Origin: Burkholderiales bacterium
GTDB taxonomy: Bacteria; Pseudomonadota; Gammaproteobacteria; Burkholderiales; SG8-41
Reading direction: 5' to 3'
Assembly (NCBI GenBank): GCA_019749945.1
Contig: JAIEPF010000010.1
Location: forward strand, 62,001 to 126,000
DNA: 64,000 bases
A model generated the notes under the pieces. The model made no database searches, had not been told where the DNA came from, and was given only the letters and a program-made list of their open reading frames with translations. Of this stretch, positions 1 through 6,194 are shown piece by piece (the stretch's first letter is position 1; each line of letters begins with the position of its first letter). A program made the position numbers and the translations under genes.

Positions 1-1
1 T

Positions 2-85
2 CCCGCTTTTGTGCCTATCGAATTGACTGGCGAGGATGCCGCGGCAGTGCAAATTGTTGCTGAGCTGATCGCTATCTTGACGTAG
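2..85 (+). CDS. C-terminal end of an unidentified protein (partial)
   Basis: An open frame runs from the window edge to a TAG at 83-85 and gives 27 residues ending ELIAILT. The composition (GEDAAAVQIVAELIAIL) looks like a real amphipathic C-terminal helix. The 5' part lies outside the window, so no family can be assigned. It is followed at 34 bases by a small gene on the same strand and may be cotranscribed with it. Confidence 0.4.
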   Translation, partial: PAFVPIELTGEDAAAVQIVAELIAILT

Positions 86-118
86 CTACCGCAAGCGAAG
101 ATGTTTTAAAGTATTGAT

Positions 119-283
119 ATGTTTAAATTACTTAAACGTCGTCCCGCCGAATCCAGCCGGTTCTCGGAATTTATTCGTGAGGCTTCTTCCGCAGAAAAGA
201 AGAAGGTCTATACGAGGGTGATGAAGCGCGCCAGTGAAGCGCAGAACGCGGTGCTGAACCGCTGCTCTAAACCGGAAAAATAG
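119..283 (+). CDS. Small basic hypothetical protein (54 aa)
   Basis: ATG at 119 opens a 54-codon frame ending at TAG 281-283. The product begins MFKLLKRRPAESSRFSEFIR and continues with a Lys/Glu/Arg-rich helix containing AEKKKVYTRVMKRASEAQ. It has no signal peptide, membrane segment or cysteine pair (one Cys near the end). The charged heptad-like spacing suggests a small soluble helical protein. It resembles small uncharacterised proteins I have seen in proteobacterial accessory regions, but I cannot name a family. The upstream gene end (stop at 85) and this gene are on the same strand. The reverse-strand frame over it is low-complexity and probably a shadow. Confidence 0.5.
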   Translation: MFKLLKRRPAESSRFSEFIREASSAEKKKVYTRVMKRASEAQNAVLNRCSKPEK

Positions 284-389
284 CGTTCCCGGGCTGTATT
301 GGCTGTGGATGGCGCTCTCCCGTTTTTTCATCGCTTGAGAGACTAGGCTAGGCTAGGTTGCCTTCTACTGAATCAATGCCGCGCCCAAG

Positions 390-806
390 CTATGCAAACG
401 GCGAGATCAGCGGTATGACCTGCCGCCCGTTTTTGCGATAGACCGCAAAGTCGCGGTCGAGCGTGATGACCGCGGCTTCGTCGTAGAGCTCCGCCAGCCG
501 CACCAGGCAGGCATCGGCGAGAGACATCGGGCGGTCGTGGTAGCGCGCCACCAGCCGCCGGATGGCGGCGAGTTCGTTCATTAATCCGAATTCAATGGTC
601 AGTGTGCCCGCTGCCAGCAGTTCCAGCAGGGCGGATTGTCCGCGCGCGGTGCCGCGCAGCAGGTGCCAGGCTTCCGCGAGCACGGCTTCGCAGGTGATGC
701 CGGGCGGGGCAATGGTGGCAAAACTCGACCGGGCCCATTGATGATGTGTGTCGCGCGCACTCAGCAGCGCGACCAACGGGCCGGTGTCGACGATGGCTCG
801 GTGCAT
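390..806 (-). CDS. vapC: VapC-type PIN-domain ribonuclease toxin
   Basis: This 138-aa protein has the PIN-domain acidic residues: Asp7 in IVDTGPLVALL, Glu40/Glu45 in CEAVLAEAW, Asp98 in MSLADACLV, and Asp117/Asp119 in VITLDRDF. PIN toxins are Mg2+-dependent RNases held inactive by a cognate antitoxin. Its ATG (804-806) shares one base with the stop codon of the antitoxin gene upstream (TGATG), the usual translational coupling in VapBC modules. Length and motif spacing are normal, so it looks intact. The RNA target is not predictable. Confidence 0.85.
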   Translation of the reverse strand: MHRAIVDTGPLVALLSARDTHHQWARSSFATIAPPGITCEAVLAEAWHLLRGTARGQSALLELLAAGTLTIEFGLMNELAAIRRLVARYHDRPMSLADACLVRLAELYDEAAVITLDRDFAVYRKNGRQVIPLISPFA

Positions 807-1048
807 CAGCGGCCGAAATCCTCGAGGTACTGCGGGTTGGTGGATGTGTCGGGCGCGGCGTCATCGACGCAGCCGGCGAGGTCGGCGGCGAGGGCGAGTA
901 ACGATCCGCCACGCGCGGCCTGCGCATCGGCGAGGTAGTGGGCCAGTGCCTCGCGTACCACATCGCTTTTGGCGACGCCGCGCTGCTTGACGGTAGCGGT
1001 CAGCTTGCGGTCGAGTTCATCCGGGAGTTTCAAAGAGATGGTTTTCAT
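806..1048 (-). CDS. vapB: VapB-type ribbon-helix-helix antitoxin
   Basis: An 80-aa protein starting MKTISLKLPDELDRKL, a typical ribbon-helix-helix DNA-binding N-terminus, followed by an Ala-rich linker and an acidic C-terminal tail (CVDDAAPDTSTNPQYLEDFG) of the sort that wraps around PIN toxins. I chose the ATG at 1046-1048. The frame stays open to 1075, but the extra residues (MVLLRYDDR) are not typical of the family. It lies directly upstream of vapC with a one-base overlap and probably autorepresses through the inverted repeat at 1067-1093. Confidence 0.8.
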   Translation of the reverse strand: MKTISLKLPDELDRKLTATVKQRGVAKSDVVREALAHYLADAQAARGGSLLALAADLAGCVDDAAPDTSTNPQYLEDFGR

Positions 1049-1066
1049 GCGGTCATCATAACGAAG

Positions 1067-1093
1067 TAATACCATTACGGCAATACAGTATTA
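1067..1093. promoter_or_regulatory. Candidate VapB operator (inverted repeat)
   Basis: Arms TAATAC (1067-1072) and GTATTA (1088-1093) form a perfect 6-bp inverted repeat separated by 15 bases, immediately upstream of the antitoxin start (1048). RHH antitoxins typically bind such repeats to autorepress their operon. Assignment as operator is inference from position and symmetry. Confidence 0.45.
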
Positions 1094-1243
1094 TATTGGG
1101 TATGTATCCGGATTCAATAAAATTTTATGAATTAAAACAATAACTTATGTGTTGTGAGTCATCTGCCGCCAACCATGCTAAAAATAACATGCTCAAAATG
1201 GCGCAACAAAGTACGGACGTTGATTTTCCGGGTCCCGCCCACC

Positions 1244-2128
1244 ATGCGATTACACAACCGCTCCCGCAAACTGATCTACGCCCTCGGCGCCGTCGCCGGC
1301 TTCCTGTGCGCGACCGCTTACGTGCTGTACGCGGTCTTCACCTCCACCAGTTCCACTGCAGCCATCGGCCTGCTGTTTGTGCCGGTGTATGGTTTGCTGG
1401 CGGCGGTGATCGGCTGGGCGGTGGTGTATGTCGGATTTTCATTTGCCGATGCGATCACCGGGCGGCAGTCCTGGCGCAGCGGGCACCTGCTGGCGGCGTC
1501 GATGTTGCTGGCGATTGCGCTGCTGGTGATCAGCGCCCTGCTGCTGTTGCGCGATGCGCTGGCGGTGGCGCGGAACCCGCGGGCCACGTCGGAAATGCTG
1601 ATCGAAATCAGCCAGTCCTGGCTGCCGCTGGGGCGGCGCGATGTGGACGTGGCGCTGCTGAAAAACCCGGCGGCACCGGCGGTGCTGCTGACGGCGGTGG
1701 TGGATGCCGGAGATGACAATACGCTGGTGTCGCTGGCCGGCGCCCATGCCAATACCCCGCTGGCCTCCCTGGAAAAAATCGCCGCCGGGCCGCTGAGTTA
1801 TGACCGTGTGGCGGGCCTCGCCGGCAATCCGCGCCTGACGCCGGCGATGGCGCGGCGCCTGGCCAACGTCAACCGCGGCCTTTTCCCCGGCGATGTCGAA
1901 TACAGGCTCTACCAGACCTATGTGCTGGCGGCGCTGGCGAGGAATCCGGCGACGCCGCAGGATGTATTCGACCGCCTGGCTGCGCGCGAGGCGCCGGAAT
2001 ATTTCCTGTCGGTGGCGGTGATTTATGCCCCTCGCGCAAGCTGCGCGCAGATCGCGCGGGCCGGGCAGTCGGGCAGCGAAGTCCTGTACAGCACGGCGCA
2101 GTCGCAGTTGAAGAAGCGCGGCTGTTGA
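1244..2128 (+). CDS. Membrane protein with C-terminal LRV-like repeats
   Basis: I start this 294-aa protein at the ATG at 1244 (MRLHNRSRKLIYALG), because the upstream in-frame extension is not protein-like. Three hydrophobic segments fall at about residues 10-32, 38-62 and 74-96. The rest is soluble and made of degenerate units beginning with Asn-Pro or His-Ala-Asn and ending in Leu-Ala: NPRATSEMLIEIS, NPAAPAVLLTAVV, ANTPLASLEKIA, NPRLTPAMARRLA, NPATPQDVFDRLA. This N-P-x-(T/A)-P pattern resembles leucine-rich-repeat-variant helical repeats used for protein contacts. No enzymatic motif is visible. It stands alone between vapBC and a convergent gene, and the topology predicts a repeat domain carried on a membrane anchor. 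Function unknown. Confidence 0.7.
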   Translation: MRLHNRSRKLIYALGAVAGFLCATAYVLYAVFTSTSSTAAIGLLFVPVYGLLAAVIGWAVVYVGFSFADAITGRQSWRSGHLLAASMLLAIALLVISALLLLRDALAVARNPRATSEMLIEISQSWLPLGRRDVDVALLKNPAAPAVLLTAVVDAGDDNTLVSLAGAHANTPLASLEKIAAGPLSYDRVAGLAGNPRLTPAMARRLANVNRGLFPGDVEYRLYQTYVLAALARNPATPQDVFDRLAAREAPEYFLSVAVIYAPRASCAQIARAGQSGSEVLYSTAQSQLKKRGC

Positions 2129-2172
2129 GCCGGGGATTTGCCGGCAGGATGTCCGGACATGCTGTGCCCGGT

Positions 2173-2808
2173 TCAGTTGCGGAACAAGCGTGGCAGGGCG
2201 CGGCACACCGGATGGTTTTCGGTACCGGGCGCCAGGCAGGTCAGGTATTCGCAGAATCGCCGCGAAAACGTGCTGCTCCTGGCCTGGCAGCTGTCCGGCC
2301 CGGGCAGGTTGGACAGGGCGGGCGCTGCGCTGATGCCGCCTGTCTGAAAAGAGTTGAAAAAATCCCGCGCCTCCTGCGGCGAAACCCGTTCATCCGGCGC
2401 GGCTTTGACCACCAGTTCGTAATAGCGGCCGGATTCGACGACGGCCCGGTGCATGGTCCATGCGCCGCCGACCCTGAACATGAATTCGTTGGGGGCGAGG
2501 TCGGCGTCGTCCTGTCCGACGTTTCTGACGCTTTGATCGTTGTTGCCGAGGCGCGCGATGATGTCTTCGCGGACGGAGGTTCCTCCGGCCACGCGGCGCG
2601 GATCATGGCGGAAAACGGAATATTGCCGCTGGTCGGCTTCGACGCGGAACTCCACGCTGCCGGAAGGCAAATCCATGCGCATGGACGGCGCCGGCATCAA
2701 CACGCGAAAATCACGTTCCGCCGGTGCATACAGTGTCCACGACTGTGCGGCCGCCGTGCCGGGCAATAATGCAGCCAGCACTGCAGCCAGTATCCATATG
2801 GTTTTCAT
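2173..2808 (-). CDS. Exported hypothetical protein
   Basis: A 211-aa protein with a clear Sec signal peptide (MKTIWILAAVLAALLPGTAAAQ, cleavage near residue 21). The mature part contains a beta-rich domain beginning SWTLYAPAERDFRVLMPA and a four-cysteine C-terminal segment (SCQARS, RRFCEYLTCLAP, HPVCRAL) that could form two disulfides in the periplasm. The wording YAPAERDFRVLMP is common in uncharacterised exported betaproteobacterial proteins. No catalytic motif is visible. It converges with the LRV-like membrane protein gene at 2128 and is transcribed away from it. Confidence 0.65.
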   Translation of the reverse strand: MKTIWILAAVLAALLPGTAAAQSWTLYAPAERDFRVLMPAPSMRMDLPSGSVEFRVEADQRQYSVFRHDPRRVAGGTSVREDIIARLGNNDQSVRNVGQDDADLAPNEFMFRVGGAWTMHRAVVESGRYYELVVKAAPDERVSPQEARDFFNSFQTGGISAAPALSNLPGPDSCQARSSTFSRRFCEYLTCLAPGTENHPVCRALPRLFRN

Positions 2809-2895
2809 ACTGCTGCTCCTATGCCGGCAATCGGGCGGGCCGGGCGCATCCTATGAGTGGTGCCGGATGCACTATGCTCCGCTGGCTCCATAAAC

Positions 2896-3807
2896 TCAAC
2901 GCCGCCTGCCTTTGGTCTTGCGATCCAGTTTCTCGACGGTTTCCCGCTCGATTTTGTAATATTCCTCCAGCCCGATCAGGTCTTCGACCGCCTTGCGCGC
3001 GATCACATACTCCTTCTGGCTGATGCCGGTGTAGTCGCCGGTCTTTTTCAGTTCGAGCAATGCCTTGCGCATGAAATGGAACTGCACGCCCACCGACAGG
3101 ATGGCGTCGATGCTGCCGGCGTAGCCCATGTCTTCGAGCTGTTTGAACGAGTACAGCGGCCGGCCGTCGCGGTTGCCGCGGCTTTGCACATAGATCATCG
3201 GCAGTTTGCATTGTTTGGGCGCTTTTTTGGTTTCTTCCGGCGTGCGCGGGAAGATCAGCCCCATGTCCGCGCCCTGGTCGCGCGCCACCAGCATGCGTTT
3301 GACGGCTTCGTGGTAACCCTGCTCGCGGCAGGCATCGGAGCGCGCGATGATGACAAAATCGCGGTCGCTCTTGTCGCGCTGCACGCAGGCGAGGCGGATC
3401 TTGTCGCGGAATTCGTTGAGCGGAATGTTGTGCGCGACATAGGTATGGTAATGCGCGCGTTTGGGGAACAACTGGTCTTCGATGTGTATGCCGGCAATCC
3501 CCGCGCGTATGCATTCACGCACCGTGCGCATGGTGTGCAGCGGCTCACCCCAGCCGGCGCCGGCGTCCATGATCACCGGAATGTCCACCGCGTTGGCCAT
3601 GTTGCCGGCGACGGTGATCTGTTCTGTCATCGACAGCAGCGGCTCGCTGATGGTGGTGCTGCCGCCGGTGACGAAGCCGCCGTTGTAGATGGTCTTGAAG
3701 CCGATGCTTTCCGCGAGTCTGGCGGTCAGCGCATCGTGGATGGCGGGCAGTTCGAGGAATTTGCCGGCCTTGACCAGGGCGCGGAGTTTGGTGGTGGCGC
3801 GTTGCAT
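2896..3807 (-). CDS. Isocitrate lyase/PEP mutase superfamily enzyme
   Basis: A 303-aa single-domain TIM-barrel protein of the PEP mutase/isocitrate lyase superfamily. Visible elements are the Mg2+-binding stretch IPVIMDAGAGWGEP (about residues 77-90), GIAGIHIEDQLFPKRAHYH (about 104-122) and VIIARSDA (about 153-160). The family's catalytic loop usually reads K(K/R)CGH in lyases. Here it is KRAHYH, lacking the cysteine, so true isocitrate or methylisocitrate lyase activity is unlikely. Candidate activities are decarboxylation or C-C cleavage of oxaloacetate-like or phosphonate-like substrates. It is preceded by an AT-rich island (3820-3855) that contains an IHF-like site. Confidence 0.8.
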   Translation of the reverse strand: MQRATTKLRALVKAGKFLELPAIHDALTARLAESIGFKTIYNGGFVTGGSTTISEPLLSMTEQITVAGNMANAVDIPVIMDAGAGWGEPLHTMRTVRECIRAGIAGIHIEDQLFPKRAHYHTYVAHNIPLNEFRDKIRLACVQRDKSDRDFVIIARSDACREQGYHEAVKRMLVARDQGADMGLIFPRTPEETKKAPKQCKLPMIYVQSRGNRDGRPLYSFKQLEDMGYAGSIDAILSVGVQFHFMRKALLELKKTGDYTGISQKEYVIARKAVEDLIGLEEYYKIERETVEKLDRKTKGRRR

Positions 3808-3838
3808 CGGGAGTCCTTGGTTATAAAAATATTAATTA

Positions 3839-3851
3839 AATCAATTATTTA
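3839..3851 (+). promoter_or_regulatory. IHF-like site in AT-rich island
   Basis: AATCAATTATTTA matches the enterobacterial IHF consensus WATCAANNNNTTR exactly. It lies in an AT-rich block upstream of the PEP-mutase-family gene (start 3807). Similar islands with perfect matches occur at 20227-20239 and 37812-37824. A functional role is inferred. Confidence 0.35.
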
Positions 3852-3892
3852 TGACTTATTTCCAGAGCGCCGCAAGCATCCCGCCTGCGATG

Positions 3893-4762
3893 TCAAAGGG
3901 TGCGCGCCTTGAAGGTATCGCATTGCGCGAACTCGCCGCTGTCCAGGCCGCGGCGGAACCAGCGCGCGCGCTGCTCGGAACTGCCATGGCTGAAGGATTC
4001 CGGCGTGACATAACCGCGCGCCTGCATCTGCATGCGGTCGTCACCGACGGCGGAGGCGGCGCCCAGTGCTTCCTCGACGTCGCCGCTTTCCAGAATTTTT
4101 CGCGAGCGGTCGGCGTGATGCGCCCAGATTCCTGAAAGGCAGTCAGCCTGCAGTTCCAGGCGTACCGACAACTGGTTGTACTCGGTTTCGGAAAGGCGTT
4201 GCCGTGCGGAATGTACTTTTTCTGAAATGCCCAGAAGGTTTTGCACATGGTGGCCGATTTCGTGTGCGATCACGTAAGCCTGGGCGAAATCCCCCGGCGC
4301 CTTGAAGCGCTTTTGCAGATCGTCAAAAAACGCCAGATCGATATAGACCTTTTCATCGCCGGGACAGTAAAACGGCCCCATCGCCGCCTGCGCGCGGCCG
4401 CAGGCCGACTGCACCGCGCCGCGGAACAGCACCAGTTTCGGTTCGCGGTACTGCGCGCCGCCTTTCTGGAACAGCGTACGCCAGGTGTCTTCGGTGTCGG
4501 CGAGCACGACAGAGACAAATTTTGCCTGCGTGTCATGGGCCGGCGGTTTTTGCGCGGGTGCGGAAATGCCGGGCTGCGCACCTGGCTGGGTACCTTCGAG
4601 TACGCTCATCACCAGCGATGGGTCGACGCCAAGGAACATCGCGACGACGGCAATCACGACTACGCCGATGCCGCCGCCGGCAATACCGCGGCCCATGCCG
4701 CCACCGCCATCGCTGCGGCGGTCTTCAACATTTTCACTTTCCCTGCCGCCGCCCCATCGCAT
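3893..4762 (-). CDS. ypfJ: YpfJ-type neutral zinc metallopeptidase
   Basis: A 289-aa membrane-anchored peptidase. A Gly-rich N-terminus (MRWGGGRESENVEDRRS) precedes one hydrophobic segment at about residues 28-49 (IAGGGIGVVVIAVVAMFLGV). The catalytic zinc motif HEIGHHVQNLLG lies near residue 166, followed by the third-ligand/substrate region ELQADCLSGIWAHH near 203. The C-terminus has the typical GDDRMQMQARGYVTPESFSHG block. This is full length for the YpfJ/KPN_01571 family. Its substrate is not established. The gene is monocistronic, with AT-rich DNA on both flanks. Confidence 0.85.
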   Translation of the reverse strand: MRWGGGRESENVEDRRSDGGGGMGRGIAGGGIGVVVIAVVAMFLGVDPSLVMSVLEGTQPGAQPGISAPAQKPPAHDTQAKFVSVVLADTEDTWRTLFQKGGAQYREPKLVLFRGAVQSACGRAQAAMGPFYCPGDEKVYIDLAFFDDLQKRFKAPGDFAQAYVIAHEIGHHVQNLLGISEKVHSARQRLSETEYNQLSVRLELQADCLSGIWAHHADRSRKILESGDVEEALGAASAVGDDRMQMQARGYVTPESFSHGSSEQRARWFRRGLDSGEFAQCDTFKARTL

Positions 4763-5147
4763 GATTTTTTCCTAGTCTGATTCCGGGTCGCCTGTCCCCA
4801 TGATAGAGCGATTGAATCCCGTCGTTCCTTGTGGTCCGCATGTTGCGCAGTGCAGGCCATGATGCATTCATGGTGGTGGCTGCGCAGTCCGGTGGGCCGC
4901 ATAGCCGAGATTTATATATAAGTATATGTTTTTAAACATTTATTTAAATCCGCGCCGTGGTTGGTGCAGCGATGGTCGAATCATCGCTGCAGGCACAGCG
5001 TGTCGCGTCCGCAGTGGCGCTGCATACGATGTGGCCCGGCATTGAAGCGCCGCAACTGTATTAATATCGGGTGAAGGGCGCGTGGTGTCCGTGCAGTCTG
5101 GCCGGGGCAGCCCCGCGACGAACTCTTGAATTGACTCTGGAGCATAA
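4763..5147. other. Intergenic region between divergent ypfJ and moxR-type genes
   Basis: These 385 bases hold no convincing gene. The middle (about 4909-4949) is a strongly AT-rich island containing the perfect palindrome ATGTTTTTAAACAT at 4926-4939. Because the flanking genes diverge, promoters for both probably lie here. I could not define -35/-10 boxes with confidence. Confidence 0.5.
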
Positions 5148-5993
5148 ATGAAGACTGCAACAAACCGCGTGCGCGGCGTCGAACACGACATCGTGCAGAT
5201 GCCGCAGGTCGGCGACACCGCGCCGTATTACGAGCCGCAGGGCAATGAGGTCGCGATTTTTGAGGCGGCCTACAAGCGCCGCCTGCCGGTGATGCTGAAG
5301 GGCCCGACCGGCTGCGGCAAGACGCGGTTCCTAGAACACATGGCGTTCCAGCTGAAACGTCCGCTGGTGACGGTGTCCTGCCACGAGGATCTGACCAGTT
5401 CCGATCTGGTCGGTCGTTTCCTGCTCGAAGGCGCCGACACGGTGTGGCACGACGGCCCGCTGACACGCGCGGTGAAAACCGGCGCGGTGTGTTACCTCGA
5501 TGAAATCGTCGAGGCGCGCACCGATTCGACGGTGGTGATCCATTCGCTGACCGACCATCGCCGCAAGCTGACCATCGAGAAAAAAGGCCAGGAAATCGAC
5601 GCGCATGAGGATTTCATGCTGGTGATTTCCTACAACCCCGGTTACCAGACCGTACTGAAGGATCTGAAGCCTTCGACCAAGCAGCGCTTCATCGCGATCA
5701 ATTTCGATTTCCCGCAGGAGGAGGTCGAACGCAAGATCCTGGTCAGGGAAGTGCCGGGCACCAAGCCGGAAATCGCGGAGAAGCTGGTCGCCATCGGCCG
5801 CAAGGCGCGGCTGCTGAAGGATCACGGCCTGGAGGAATCGACATCGACCCGTGCGCTGGTTTATGCGGCGAGCATGATGGCCGCCGGGCTGGATCCGGTG
5901 ACTGCCTGCCAGGTGGCAATGGTCAATCCGATCACCGATGACGTCGAACTGGCGGATGCGCTGATGGAAATCGTGCAAGCGCATTTTTCCTGA
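5148..5993 (+). CDS. cbbQ: MoxR-type AAA+ ATPase of the CbbQ/NorQ family
   Basis: A 281-aa single-domain AAA+ ATPase. The Walker A motif is GPTGCGKT (about residues 52-59), Walker B is [10 protein letters not shown] (about 118-127), and a sensor-1 region reads [11 protein letters not shown]. CbbQ/NorQ/NirQ proteins work with a VWA-domain partner to remodel metalloenzymes: CbbQ-CbbO reactivate RuBisCO, NorQ-NorD mature nitric oxide reductase. The VWA partner follows 201 bases downstream on the same strand. Neither RuBisCO nor nor genes are in the window, so the client enzyme is unknown and the symbol marks family only. The start at 5148 follows a CTCTGGAG purine stretch. Confidence 0.85.
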   Translation: MKTATNRVRGVEHDIVQMPQVGDTAPYYEPQGNEVAIFEAAYKRRLPVMLKGPTGCGKTRFLEHMAFQLKRPLVTVSCHEDLTSSDLVGRFLLEGADTVWHDGPLTRAVKTGAVCYLDEIVEARTDSTVVIHSLTDHRRKLTIEKKGQEIDAHEDFMLVISYNPGYQTVLKDLKPSTKQRFIAINFDFPQEEVERKILVREVPGTKPEIAEKLVAIGRKARLLKDHGLEESTSTRALVYAASMMAAGLDPVTACQVAMVNPITDDVELADALMEIVQAHFS

Positions 5994-6046
5994 GCGCGAT
6001 CAATCATCACTGAATGATGTGCATTGTCTGATCTCGGTGCTTTCTT

Positions 6047-6104
6047 CCCTCACCCGGCGCTGCGCGCCACCCTTTCCCGTCGGGAGAGGGGCTGGGGGTG
6101 AGGG
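6047..6104. repeat. REP-like intergenic palindromic element
   Basis: The 58-bp stretch between the ATPase and VWA genes starts with CCCTCACCC (6047-6055) and ends with GGGTGAGGG (6096-6104), an exact 9-bp inverted repeat. The inside is also G/C-skewed (CCCTTTCCC and GGGAGAGGGG), so the whole can fold into a long stem. This CCCTCACCC / GGGAGAGGGGCTGGGGGTG layout is typical of dispersed REP-type elements in proteobacteria. I found no second copy in this window. Confidence 0.6.
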
Positions 6105-6194
6105 GCAGTGAGATGATGTGATCTAAGCTCCTTGAGCTTCGGTCTGCCCGCCGCAATGCTTCAATGATTATTTCTGAACAAGTAAGCTGAATAC

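Noticed and set aside
128-331. 67-aa minus-strand frame over the 54-aa gene
   Set aside because: Low-complexity wording and no ribosome-binding site; the plus-strand frame is more protein-like.
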